A DNA stretch of 64,000 nt from positions 504,227 to 568,226 of the forward strand of contig NZ_VEIY01000001.1 of assembly GCF_007680845.1 (NCBI RefSeq). The letters run 5' to 3'. The first letter of the stretch is position 1. Each line of letters opens with the position of its first letter. The position numbers were made by a program, and so were the translations under genes. This stretch comes from Curtobacterium pusillum. Lineage in GTDB: Bacteria > Actinomycetota > Actinomycetes > Actinomycetales > Microbacteriaceae. The notes under the pieces were generated by a model that was given only the letters and a program-made list of their open reading frames with translations, was not told where the DNA came from and did not search any database. Of the stretch, positions 8,469 through 16,715 are shown in pieces.

Positions 8469-10052
8469 TCAGGCCGCGCGCACCTCGACCGTGTGCCAGC
8501 CCGTCGCGCCGTTCGGCGCCGGCGGTCGCTCGACGCTCGTCTGCACCTCGCCGTCCGCACTCACCGCGCGCACCTCGATCCGGTGCGACCCCTTCGTCGG
8601 CGTCCACCGGTAGACCCACTGGCGCCACGTGTCGGCCGACACCGAGTCGGCCAGGGTCGCCTCCTCCCACGCGCCACCGCCGATCCGGACCTGCACGGCC
8701 TTCACCCCGGTGTGCGGCTGCCACGCGACCCCCGCCACGGCGACCGTGGACCCCGCGTCGACCGTCGAACCAGCACGCGGGGTGTCGATCCGCGACTCGA
8801 GCTTGACGGGCCCGCGCTCCGACCAGCCCCGCGGCGTCCAGTACCCCTGGGCGTCCGAGAACCGGGTGACCTCGAGCTCCGTGACCCACTTCGTCGCGGA
8901 CACGTACCCGTACAGTCCCGGGACCACCATGCGCACCGGGAATCCGTGCTCCGGGGGCAGCGGCTCACCGTTCATCCCCACCGCCAGGAGCGCAGCGGTC
9001 CCCTCGTCCTGCAGGACGTCGAGGGGCGTTCCCGCGGTGAACCCGTCCACGCTGCGGGACAGCACCATGTCCGCGCCCGCGTGCACCCCGGCACGCTCGA
9101 GGAGGTGCCGGATCGGGTAGCCGAGCCACAGCGCGGTGCCGATGAGGTCGCCGCCGACCTCGTTCGACACGCAGCTCAGGGTGGCGTGGTGCTCCTCGAG
9201 CGGCAGGGCGAGGAGCTCGTCCCAGCTCAGCTCGACCTCGTGGTCGACCGCTCCGTGGATCCGGAGTCGCCAGTCCGCGGTGTCGACCGACGGGACGCGC
9301 AGCGCGGTGTCGATCCGGTAGAAGTCCGCGTTCGGTGTGACGTACGGCGAGATCCCCGCCACGTCGAGCGAGGCACCTGCGGGGACGGTCGGCGCCGGAG
9401 TCGCGGGGGCGGGCAGCTTGATGGCCCGGCGTGCGGCAGCGGCGGCCTGCACGGCCGAGGTGCCCAGCCTGGAGGCGGTGCCCACCACGACCGCGACGGC
9501 CGCCGCCGTGACGCCCCAGACCAGGAACGCGCGGCGCTCGGTCGACGCGGGTCGCGTCGCCGCCGACGGGACGGCCGCGGCGGACTCCCACCGCCGGAGC
9601 CGTCCGATGAGGACCCGGAGCACCACGATGGCAGCCGCCACACCGAGGACCGAGGGGGCGCCGTCCAGGGTCCCGCTGCCCGACCGGGTCGTCACCGCCA
9701 GCAGCGACAGCACGCCACCGACGGCGAAGACGAGCGCGCCGAACGGCGGGCGGGCCCGCTCGAGGACGCCCGCACCGGCGCTGATCGCCGCGACGAGCAC
9801 CGCCATGAGCACGAAGAGCGCCAGCTTGTCGCCGGTCCCGAAGAGCGCGACCATGAGGTTCTTCGCACCACGCGGGGCGAGGTCGATGACCGCGGACCCG
9901 ACCGCGACCAGCGGACTCCCGGCACCACCGAGGACGAGGGCGCCGAGTTCCGCGACGGCGAGGAACGCTGCGGCGGCGACGATGCCGGCCGCTGCCGCCG
10001 ACGCCGCCGGTCGTCGGACGGTACGGGGCGCGGTCTCGAGGTCGGTCGTCAC
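8469..10052 (-). CDS. Membrane-anchored molybdopterin-dependent oxidoreductase (sulfite-oxidase fold)
   Basis: 527 residues, GTG start at 10052. Residues 1-185 hold several hydrophobic segments; a further helix near 200 anchors the catalytic part outside the membrane. The oxidoreductase molybdopterin domain (about 240-400) has LSCVSNEVGGDLIG, where the cysteine is the expected Mo ligand, plus GFPVRMVVPGLYGY and KWVTELEV. The C-terminal 100 residues resemble the Mo-co dimerisation domain (VAVAGVAWQPHTGVKAVQVR). It is likely an extracytoplasmic oxidoreductase; the substrate is unknown. Convergent with the methyltransferase gene, 12 bp between stops. Confidence 0.9.
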   Translation of the reverse strand: MTTDLETAPRTVRRPAASAAAAGIVAAAAFLAVAELGALVLGGAGSPLVAVGSAVIDLAPRGAKNLMVALFGTGDKLALFVLMAVLVAAISAGAGVLERARPPFGALVFAVGGVLSLLAVTTRSGSGTLDGAPSVLGVAAAIVVLRVLIGRLRRWESAAAVPSAATRPASTERRAFLVWGVTAAAVAVVVGTASRLGTSAVQAAAAARRAIKLPAPATPAPTVPAGASLDVAGISPYVTPNADFYRIDTALRVPSVDTADWRLRIHGAVDHEVELSWDELLALPLEEHHATLSCVSNEVGGDLIGTALWLGYPIRHLLERAGVHAGADMVLSRSVDGFTAGTPLDVLQDEGTAALLAVGMNGEPLPPEHGFPVRMVVPGLYGYVSATKWVTELEVTRFSDAQGYWTPRGWSERGPVKLESRIDTPRAGSTVDAGSTVAVAGVAWQPHTGVKAVQVRIGGGAWEEATLADSVSADTWRQWVYRWTPTKGSHRIEVRAVSADGEVQTSVERPPAPNGATGWHTVEVRAA

Positions 10053-10058
10053 GGCCCG

Positions 10059-10064
10059 AGCGTA
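10059..10064 (-). promoter_or_regulatory. -10 element (TACGCT on minus strand), leaderless promoter of the molybdopterin oxidoreductase
   Basis: Read on the minus strand, TACGCT ends 6 nt before the GTG start at 10052; no Shine-Dalgarno lies in between. Confidence 0.5.
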
Positions 10065-10142
10065 GGTCGCCGGTGCCGCGCGTGGGCTGACAGTCCTGCA
10101 CCCCGACAGCGGTCGACGGGCCGGTCGTGCGAGGATCGGAGG

Positions 10143-10832
10143 GTGTTGAGGCGTTCCGACGGTGTCCCGCGACCCGGTCGCGCCCGCGGACGGCAGCGCT
10201 CCCCGATGTCCTCCGCCCGCCGGCTGATGACCCTGCGCTGGATCATCGTCGGGGTCTGGGCGGCCCTGCTCACCGTCCGGATCATCGTCGTGGCCCTGAC
10301 GCCGGACGCCGACCTGACGGTCTTCGGCATCGCCGAGGTGGTCGCGATCTCGCTCGGCGTCCTGGTGATCGGCGTGGCGGTCGTCCGGGGGCACTCGCTC
10401 CGGCGCCGGTACGAGGACGAGGCGCTCGCACTCGCCATCCGTCGCATCGACCCGACGGTGTGGCTGGTCCCGGCGGCCCCGACCCCCGAGCTGCGGTCGT
10501 CCGTCGAGGCCGTCCGGCCCGAGGTCTCGCTCGGACACCGCGTGACCTGGGCCTTCGGGGCGACCGAGGCGTCGCTGTGGGAACTCGAGGAACGTCGGGC
10601 GACCCGGCTGCTCGTGATCCGGTGGAGCCGCATGGTGCACGTCGGACTCGAGGACGTGCAGGGGGACGGCCGGTCGTGGGCGATCGCGCTGCACTACGTC
10701 CGGCCGGACGACACCACGGCGGTGGCGACGTTCTTCGTCCGGGCGGCGCCGGGGTCACGCCGGATGCTCGGCCGGGGCCCGCGGCTCGACCGGCTCGTCG
10801 CGGACCTCGCGCGGGAGCGCATCGTCGCGTAG
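10143..10832 (+). CDS. Hypothetical membrane protein
   Basis: 229 residues from GTG 10143; an in-frame ATG at 10206 is the alternative. The GTG is preferred because the hexamer GAGGAT ends 6 nt upstream, matching the leaderless pattern of neighbours. Two transmembrane helices are visible (around residues 29-49 and 55-76), followed by a basic turn RGHSLRRRYEDEA and a cytoplasmic domain of about 140 residues with no recognised motif. It diverges from the molybdopterin oxidoreductase. A 7-bp tandem repeat starts inside its stop codon. No function is assigned. Confidence 0.65.
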   Translation: MLRRSDGVPRPGRARGRQRSPMSSARRLMTLRWIIVGVWAALLTVRIIVVALTPDADLTVFGIAEVVAISLGVLVIGVAVVRGHSLRRRYEDEALALAIRRIDPTVWLVPAAPTPELRSSVEAVRPEVSLGHRVTWAFGATEASLWELEERRATRLLVIRWSRMVHVGLEDVQGDGRSWAIALHYVRPDDTTAVATFFVRAAPGSRRMLGRGPRLDRLVADLARERIVA

Positions 10833-10879
10833 CGGCCAGCGGCCAGCGGCCAGCGGCAAGCGGCAAGCGGCCAGCGGCC
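10831..10879. repeat. Seven tandem copies of a 7-bp unit (AGCGGCC/AGCGGCA)
   Basis: Units in order: AGCGGCC three times, AGCGGCA twice, AGCGGCC twice. The array begins in the TAG stop of the preceding gene and ends 37 bp before the terminator hairpin. Short tandem arrays like this often vary in copy number between strains. Confidence 0.85.
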
Positions 10880-10915
10880 GCACCAACCTGCGAGCTCCGG
10901 CACCCCGGGCAAGGC

Positions 10916-10945
10916 GGAAGGCCCCGCCGATCGGCGAGGCCTTCC
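10916..10945. terminator. Bidirectional terminator hairpin between the hypothetical gene and gndA
   Basis: GGAAGGCC (10916-10923) pairs with GGCCTTCC (10938-10945), and the interior CGCCGATCGGCG is itself palindromic, so the whole element folds as one long stem. It lies between convergent genes and can serve both. Confidence 0.85.
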
Positions 10946-10968
10946 TGTGGTGCGGTTGTGGCCGCGGT

Positions 10969-12426
10969 CTAGTGGGTCGACGGTTCCTGTTCGACTTCGC
11001 GTCGGTCGTCGTCGGACCAGAGGGTGTGGAAGGTGCCGTCCTTGTCGATGCGCTGGTAGGTGTGCGCGCCGAAGAAGTCCCGCTGTCCCTGGATGAGCGC
11101 GGCCGGCAGCCGGTCGGAGGCGAGGGAGTCGAAGTACGACAGCGCGGACGAGAACCCGGGTGCGGGGATCCCCGACGCGGCCGCGATCCCGACGATCCGG
11201 CGCCAGGCGGCTTCGCCCTCGGCGACGGCGCCCGCGAAGTACGGGTCGACCAGCAACGACTCGAGCGACGGGTTCTTGTCGTACGCCTCGACGATGCGGT
11301 TGAGGAACTGGGCGCGGATGATGCACCCACCGCGCCAGATCTTGGCGATGTTGCCGAGGTTGATGTCCCAGCCGTACTCCTTGGCCCCGGCGATGATGAG
11401 GTCGAAGCCCTGCGCGTACGCGACGACCTTCGACGCGTACAGCGCCGCACGGACGTCGTCGGCGAACGTGTCCGGCACCTCGGCGATGGACGGCCGCGAC
11501 TGCACGGACTGCTGGACGGCCGCGCGCTGCGTCGGCTTGGACGACACCGCTCGGGCGAACACCGCCTCGCCGATGCCGGACACCGGGATCCCGAGCCCGA
11601 CCGCGTTCTGCACCGTCCACACCCCGGTGCCCTTCGATCCGGCTTCGTCGCGGATGACGTCCACGAGCGGCTTGCCGGTGTCGGCGTCCTTCTGCTTGAG
11701 GATCTCCCCGGTGATCTCGATCAGGTACGACTCGAGGTCGCCCTTGTTCCACTCGTCGAACACCCCGACGAGCTCCTCGACGCTCAGCCCGCCGGCGCGG
11801 CGGAGCAGGTCGTAGGACTCGGCGATGAGCTGCATGTCGGCGTACTCGATGCCGTTGTGGACCATCTTCACGAAGTGCCCGGCGCCGTCGGTGCCGATGT
11901 GCGTCACACACGGTTCACCCTCGGCGACCGCGGCGATCGACTTCAGGATCGGGCCGAGGGTCTCCCACGCCTCCTTCGACCCGCCGGGCATGATCGACGG
12001 CCCCTTCAGGGCACCCTCTTCACCGCCGGAGATGCCGGTGCCGACGAAGTTCAGGCCCTGCTCGCGAAGGTCGTGTTCGCGGCGGATGGTGTCGTGGAAG
12101 TTCGCGTTGCCGCCGTCGACGATGATGTCGCCTTCCTCGAACCGGTCGGCGAGCTGCGAGATCACCGCGTCGGTGCCCTTCCCGGCCTGCACCATGATGA
12201 TCGCGGTCCGCGGCTTCGACAGCGACGCGACGAAGTCGTCGATGGACTCCGATGCGATGAACCCCGCGTCGCCGTGCTCGTTGAGGAGCTCCTCGGTCCG
12301 GGCGTAGGTGCGGTTGTACACCGCGACCGTGTTGCCTTCACGCGATGCGAGGTTCCGTGCGAGGTTCGATCCCATGACGGCGAGGCCGACCACACCGATG
12401 TTCGCCTGTCCGTTGTTGTCTGCCAC
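10969..12426 (-). CDS. gndA: 6-phosphogluconate dehydrogenase, decarboxylating (NADP+)
   Basis: 485 residues, the normal length of the long 6PGDH type. Motifs: GVVGLAVMGSNLARNLA (nucleotide binding), YNRT, FVGTGISGGEEGALKGPSIM and HFVKMVHNGIEYADMQLIAE, which include the catalytic serine-glycine and lysine/asparagine residues. It oxidises 6-phosphogluconate to ribulose 5-phosphate plus CO2 in the pentose phosphate pathway. ATG 12426 follows AAAGGAGACC. It diverges from gntK, whose product is this enzyme's substrate, so the two are functionally linked. Confidence 0.97.
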   Translation of the reverse strand: MADNNGQANIGVVGLAVMGSNLARNLASREGNTVAVYNRTYARTEELLNEHGDAGFIASESIDDFVASLSKPRTAIIMVQAGKGTDAVISQLADRFEEGDIIVDGGNANFHDTIRREHDLREQGLNFVGTGISGGEEGALKGPSIMPGGSKEAWETLGPILKSIAAVAEGEPCVTHIGTDGAGHFVKMVHNGIEYADMQLIAESYDLLRRAGGLSVEELVGVFDEWNKGDLESYLIEITGEILKQKDADTGKPLVDVIRDEAGSKGTGVWTVQNAVGLGIPVSGIGEAVFARAVSSKPTQRAAVQQSVQSRPSIAEVPDTFADDVRAALYASKVVAYAQGFDLIIAGAKEYGWDINLGNIAKIWRGGCIIRAQFLNRIVEAYDKNPSLESLLVDPYFAGAVAEGEAAWRRIVGIAAASGIPAPGFSSALSYFDSLASDRLPAALIQGQRDFFGAHTYQRIDKDGTFHTLWSDDDRREVEQEPSTH

Positions 12427-12458
12427 GAAGGTCTCCTTTGTCCTGACGTCTCCGGCCC

Positions 12459-12464
12459 AACCTA
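12459..12464 (-). promoter_or_regulatory. -10 element (TAGGTT on minus strand) of gndA
   Basis: TAGGTT lies 32 nt upstream of the gndA ATG, leaving a short leader with AAAGGAG. A divergent promoter for gntK lies about 65 bp away. A single GGCAAC occurs between them. Confidence 0.5.
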
Positions 12465-12527
12465 CGGTCGCTCGCTCGGAACCGCACGGGTGTTACGGCA
12501 ACTGGGGATGACTGTTCACCGCACCAA

Positions 12528-12533
12528 TACTGT
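12528..12533 (+). promoter_or_regulatory. -10 element (TACTGT) of gntK
   Basis: TACTGT ends 6 nt before ATG 12540. The intervening GGAGGG is too close to serve well as a Shine-Dalgarno, so a leaderless start is likely. Confidence 0.5.
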
Positions 12534-12539
12534 GGAGGG

Positions 12540-13079
12540 ATGACCGAGAGTGCCGTCCCCCCGCCCGTGCTCGTGATGGGGGTCTCGGGCTCCGGCAAGT
12601 CCACGATCGGCCGCACCCTCGCCGACGCGTTCGTCGCGCGGGGCGGAGCGTGCGTGTTCGTCGACGCCGACGACCTGCACCCCGCCGTCAACAAGGAGAA
12701 GATGCGGCAGGGCATCCCGCTCACCGACGAGGACCGCTGGCCGTGGCTCGTCGCGTGCGCGGACCGCATCGCCGAGGTCGAGGCGTCAGGGAGCCGCTGC
12801 GTGATGGCCAACTCGGCCCTCAAGCGCGTCTACCGCGACCGGCTCCGGGAGCGTGCGCCCGGTCTCGTCATCGCCTTCCTGGACGGTTCTCGCGAGCTGA
12901 TCGCCGAGCGGCAGTCGCACCGGCACCACGAGTACATGCCGACGTCCTTGCTCGACTCGCAGTTCGCGACGCTCGAGCGCCCGCAGCCGGACGAGGCCGC
13001 CGTCGCCGTGTCGATCGAGGGGTCGGTCGACGACACGGTGGCGACGATCCTCGCCGCGCTGTCGGTCACTTCCGGCTGA
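12540..13079 (+). CDS. gntK: Gluconokinase
   Basis: 179 residues. P-loop GVSGSGKST at residues 14-22, then VDADDLHPAVNKEKMRQGIP and PLTDEDRWPWL, diagnostic of GntK-type gluconate kinases, and RQSHRHHEYMPTSLLDSQF near the C-terminus. It phosphorylates D-gluconate to 6-phosphogluconate. It diverges from gndA, which consumes the product. Its last 14 bp overlap the 3' end of the SHOCT gene on the opposite strand. Confidence 0.95.
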   Translation: MTESAVPPPVLVMGVSGSGKSTIGRTLADAFVARGGACVFVDADDLHPAVNKEKMRQGIPLTDEDRWPWLVACADRIAEVEASGSRCVMANSALKRVYRDRLRERAPGLVIAFLDGSRELIAERQSHRHHEYMPTSLLDSQFATLERPQPDEAAVAVSIEGSVDDTVATILAALSVTSG

Positions 13080-13305
13080 GCTCGGACAGCCGCGAGCGGT
13101 ACTCCTCGGCGTCGATGTCGCCGCGGGCGAACCGGTCGGCGAGCACCGAGCGGGCGTCGGACCGTGCGCGCCAACCACCGCGACGGAGCACGCCGAACAC
13201 GACGAACACGACGAGGAAGGCGAAGAAGAAGAACGCCGGGAAGACGAAGAACGGGAACCCGCCGCCGTGCCAGTACGGTGCGGTCGCTGCGATGGTGGTG
13301 AACAT
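13066..13305 (-). CDS. Small SHOCT-domain membrane protein
   Basis: 79 residues. One strongly hydrophobic helix (about 18-38, rich in phenylalanine) is followed by basic residues and a C-terminal SHOCT motif: LADRFARGDIDAEEYRSRLS. SHOCT domains are short oligomerisation or interaction modules often attached to membrane helices. AGGAG sits before ATG 13305. It diverges from the histidine kinase gene and shares with it a control region containing a 20-bp palindrome, so it may be a target of that two-component system (inference). Confidence 0.85.
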   Translation of the reverse strand: MFTTIAATAPYWHGGGFPFFVFPAFFFFAFLVVFVVFGVLRRGGWRARSDARSVLADRFARGDIDAEEYRSRLSELSRK

Positions 13306-13358
13306 GGTGGTCTCCTGTGGTCGGTTCCGGTGCCGCGATCGCGACCCTCACAGCGTCC

Positions 13359-13373
13359 GGCCTGGAGGCGCGG
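13359..13373. repeat. Partial copy of the CTGGAGGCGCGG palindrome family
   Basis: GGCCTGGAGGCGCGG is present, but the right arm is eroded (CCCCGCGTCC follows instead of a full complement). It lies in the divergent SHOCT/kinase promoter region, where a terminator makes little sense. Confidence 0.6.
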
Positions 13374-13443
13374 CGCGCGTCCGCCCCGCGTCCCCACTTC
13401 CGCCTGCTCCCGCGGTCGTACGCGACGTCCTCCTCCACAGGCG

Positions 13444-13463
13444 ACTACTCCCGGGGGAGTAGT
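13444..13463. promoter_or_regulatory. 20-bp palindromic operator candidate
   Basis: ACTACTCCCGGGGGAGTAGT has 9-bp perfect arms with a 2-bp centre. It lies 58 bp before the histidine kinase start and 138 bp from the SHOCT start, upstream of the -10 TAGGCT. Position and symmetry suggest a binding site for the LuxR-type response regulator encoded downstream (inference). Confidence 0.65.
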
Positions 13464-13508
13464 CCACAGGTCGTGCTCCGGTCCGATGCCGCAGGGGGAG
13501 CGCGACCC

Positions 13509-13514
13509 TAGGCT
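13509..13514 (+). promoter_or_regulatory. -10 element (TAGGCT), leaderless promoter of the histidine kinase
   Basis: TAGGCT ends 6 nt before ATG 13521, with no Shine-Dalgarno. Confidence 0.55.
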
Positions 13515-13520
13515 CGGTCC

Positions 13521-14863
<1,343 letters not shown>

Positions 14864-14867
<4 letters not shown>

Positions 14868-15541
14868 TCCCCGATCCGATCCGTGTGCTTCTCGTCGACG
14901 ACCAGGTGCTCGTCCGCGCGGGTCTCCGAGCGCTCGTGGACGCCGAACCGGGCATGACGGTCGTCGGTGAGGCGGGCGACGGCGACGCCGCAGTGGACGC
15001 CGCACGCCGGGACCGGCCCGACGTCGTCCTCATGGACATCCGGATGCCCGGCACCGACGGCCTCGCGGCGACCCAGCGGATCTCGGCGGACCCCGACCTC
15101 GCGGGAGTGCACGTCGTCATCCTCACCACCTTCGAGGAAGACGACTACGTGTTCGAAGCGATCCGGGCCGGCGCAGCCGGCTTCCTCGTGAAGGACACCG
15201 AGCCGGCGGAACTCCTCCGAGCGGTGCGCACGGTCGTCGCGGGGGAGTCGCTGTTGTCGCCCGGGGCCACCCGCTCCCTGGTCGAGGCGTACGCCACCCA
15301 CGCGAAGCCGTCATCCCTGGCTCCCGAGCTCGGCGTCCTGACCGACCGCGAACGTCAGGTGATGCAACTCGTCGCCGTCGGGATGACCAACACCGAGATC
15401 GCGGAGCACCTCTTCGTCAGTCCGATGACCACGAAGACCCACGTCTCCCGCGCGATGATCAAGCTCGGCGCCCGGGACCGCGCGCAGCTCGTCGTCTTCG
15501 CCTACGAGACCGGCCTCGTCACCCCCGGCTGGCGCCCGTGA
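14864..15541 (+). CDS. LuxR/NarL-type response regulator
   Basis: 225 residues. Receiver domain: VLLVDDQVLVRAGLRALV, phosphoacceptor Asp in DVVLMDIRMPGTDGL, Thr in VVILTTFEE and Lys in GFLVKDTEP. The C-terminal LuxR helix-turn-helix reads LTDRERQVMQLVAVGMTN, then TEIAEHLFVSPMTTKTHVSR. Translationally coupled to its kinase by ATGA overlap. It probably binds the 20-bp palindrome at 13444-13463 (inference). Immediately after its stop come remnants of a toxin-antitoxin pair. Confidence 0.95.
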
Positions 15542-15645
15542 CCCTCGAGCACCTGACGAGTGGTACCACGACCGACACCATCGACCGCGTCCTCGACCGC
15601 GACCTGCCACGCTTCGCCGAAGCACTGGAGCGACTCGGACGGTGA
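15538..15645 (+). pseudogene. Antitoxin C-terminal remnant (35 codons)
   Basis: GTG 15538 overlaps the response regulator stop (GTGA) and opens a 35-residue frame: TIDRVLDRDLPRFAEALERL near its end resembles the C-terminal tail of short actinobacterial antitoxins that precede Doc toxins. No DNA-binding domain remains. Its stop overlaps the GTG of the truncated toxin, the overlap expected in a phd-doc type pair. The length and the partner's damage indicate a relic; the antitoxin family is an inference. Confidence 0.45.
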
Positions 15646-15836
15646 TCCACCTCACGACCGACGAAGCACTGCACATCGCGCGCCGGACCTTCGTCGTCCT
15701 CGAGGGCAACGGGCGGCGGCTCACCGCGACCAACGACCAGGCGGACGAGTTCATCGTCGCGATCGCCGAGGGGCGGCTCGACTCGGTCCCCGACATCTCC
15801 GACGCGCCGAGCAGACTGGTCACGACCGCGGAGTGA
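15642..15836 (+). pseudogene. Death-on-curing (Doc/Fic-like) toxin with an internal deletion
   Basis: 64 codons from GTG 15642. The first dozen residues (MIHLTTDEALHIA) look like a Doc N-terminus and the rest (RRTFVVLEGNGRRLTATNDQ, then DEFIVAIAEGRLDSVPDIS) like a Doc C-terminus. A full Doc is about 125 residues; the central part, including the HxFxDxNKR catalytic loop, is absent. The frame is still open across the junction. Without the catalytic loop no AMP-transferase or kinase activity is expected. It lies between the two-component system and the hexuronate locus. Confidence 0.6.
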
Positions 15837-15860
15837 CGCTCGACGGTGACGGTCGGCCGT

Positions 15861-15886
15861 GGCAACACCCGGCAACGCCTGGCAAC
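15861..15886. promoter_or_regulatory. Three GGCAAC half-sites in exact 10-bp phase
   Basis: GGCAAC begins at 15861, 15871 and 15881. The same half-site forms the palindromic operator at 19296-19331 next to the LacI gene. It is 38 bp before the isomerase start at 15924, suggesting control by the same regulator (inference). Confidence 0.5.
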
Positions 15887-15923
15887 GACCGCAGCGCCCG
15901 GCCGGACCGAGTTGCATGGACCC

Positions 15924-16715
15924 ATGTCGTTCACCGGGTTTGGCGTCGTCGCCGATGCAGGACTGACTGAGACCGCCCGACGTGCCGGCGCCGACCACGT
16001 CGAGCCCACGATCGCCGGCGACCTGGTCGCGCGGGACGAGCCGGGCGGCACCGGATGGGTGCTCGCCGAGCCGTACCGTGGCGAGCGCTTCCCGTCCTTC
16101 GCTGTCCTCGTACCAGGCGACCTCGCGCTGCTGACCGCGGATCCCGGCACGGTCAGCGAGTACTTCACGAGTGTCATGCCGATCGTGTCGTCGGTCGCCG
16201 AGCCCGGCGCGACGATCGTGTTCGGCTCCGGCACGGCGCGCAATGCTCCCGAGGGGATGTCCACCGCGGAGGCGCACGAGCGCCTCGCCGACGTCGTCCG
16301 CACCGCCCGCGACACGGCGACGGCGAGCGGACTCCGCATCGTGCTGGAACCCCTCAGCCGATCGGAGACGAACCTCCTCAACTCCGTCGAGGAGACCGTG
16401 GCGTTCCTCGATGCGGCGGGCATCGGGGGAGGCGGCGTCGTCGCGGACCTCTTCCACATCCGGAACGAGGGCGAGTCGTTCGAGGTCCTCCGGGCGCACG
16501 GCGGCCGCATCGGGCACGTGCACGTCAGCGATCCGGACCGGCGGCCTCCCGGGACGGTCGACGACGTCTGGCGGACCTTCCTCGAGGCGGTCCACGACGG
16601 CGGCTACCGCGGCGCGGTGTCGCTGGAGTGCCGCTGGTCGCCCGACCCCGACGAGGCCGAGCGGGAGATCCGCCGGTCGCTCGACCTCCTCCGCTCGGTC
16701 CCGCTCAGAGCTTGA
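15924..16715 (+). CDS. TIM-barrel sugar isomerase/epimerase
   Basis: 263 residues from ATG 15924; the frame is open back to 15846 but that part contains the repeated GGCAAC sites. Fold markers: TFGSGTARNAPEG-like segment (FGSGTARNAPEGM), IVLEPLSRSETNLLNSVEE with a metal-ligand glutamate, DLFHIRNEGES, GHVHVSDPDRRPPG and VSLECRW. These fit xylose-isomerase-like barrels such as hydroxypyruvate isomerase or tagatose/allulose epimerases. Its 3' end overlaps the 3' end of uxaC by 11 bp on the other strand. Probably an accessory enzyme of the hexuronate locus. Substrate unknown. Confidence 0.85.
   Translation: MSFTGFGVVADAGLTETARRAGADHVEPTIAGDLVARDEPGGTGWVLAEPYRGERFPSFAVLVPGDLALLTADPGTVSEYFTSVMPIVSSVAEPGATIVFGSGTARNAPEGMSTAEAHERLADVVRTARDTATASGLRIVLEPLSRSETNLLNSVEETVAFLDAAGIGGGGVVADLFHIRNEGESFEVLRAHGGRIGHVHVSDPDRRPPGTVDDVWRTFLEAVHDGGYRGAVSLECRWSPDPDEAEREIRRSLDLLRSVPLRA

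Noticed and set aside
12497..12502. Single GGCAAC between gndA and gntK as a site for the hexuronate LacI regulator
   Set aside because: Only one half-site, without symmetry or phased partner; expected by chance.
15846..15923. N-terminal extension of the isomerase at 15924
   Set aside because: The extension is coded by the GGCAAC repeats and has no homology to the barrel; ATG 15924 gives a normal start.
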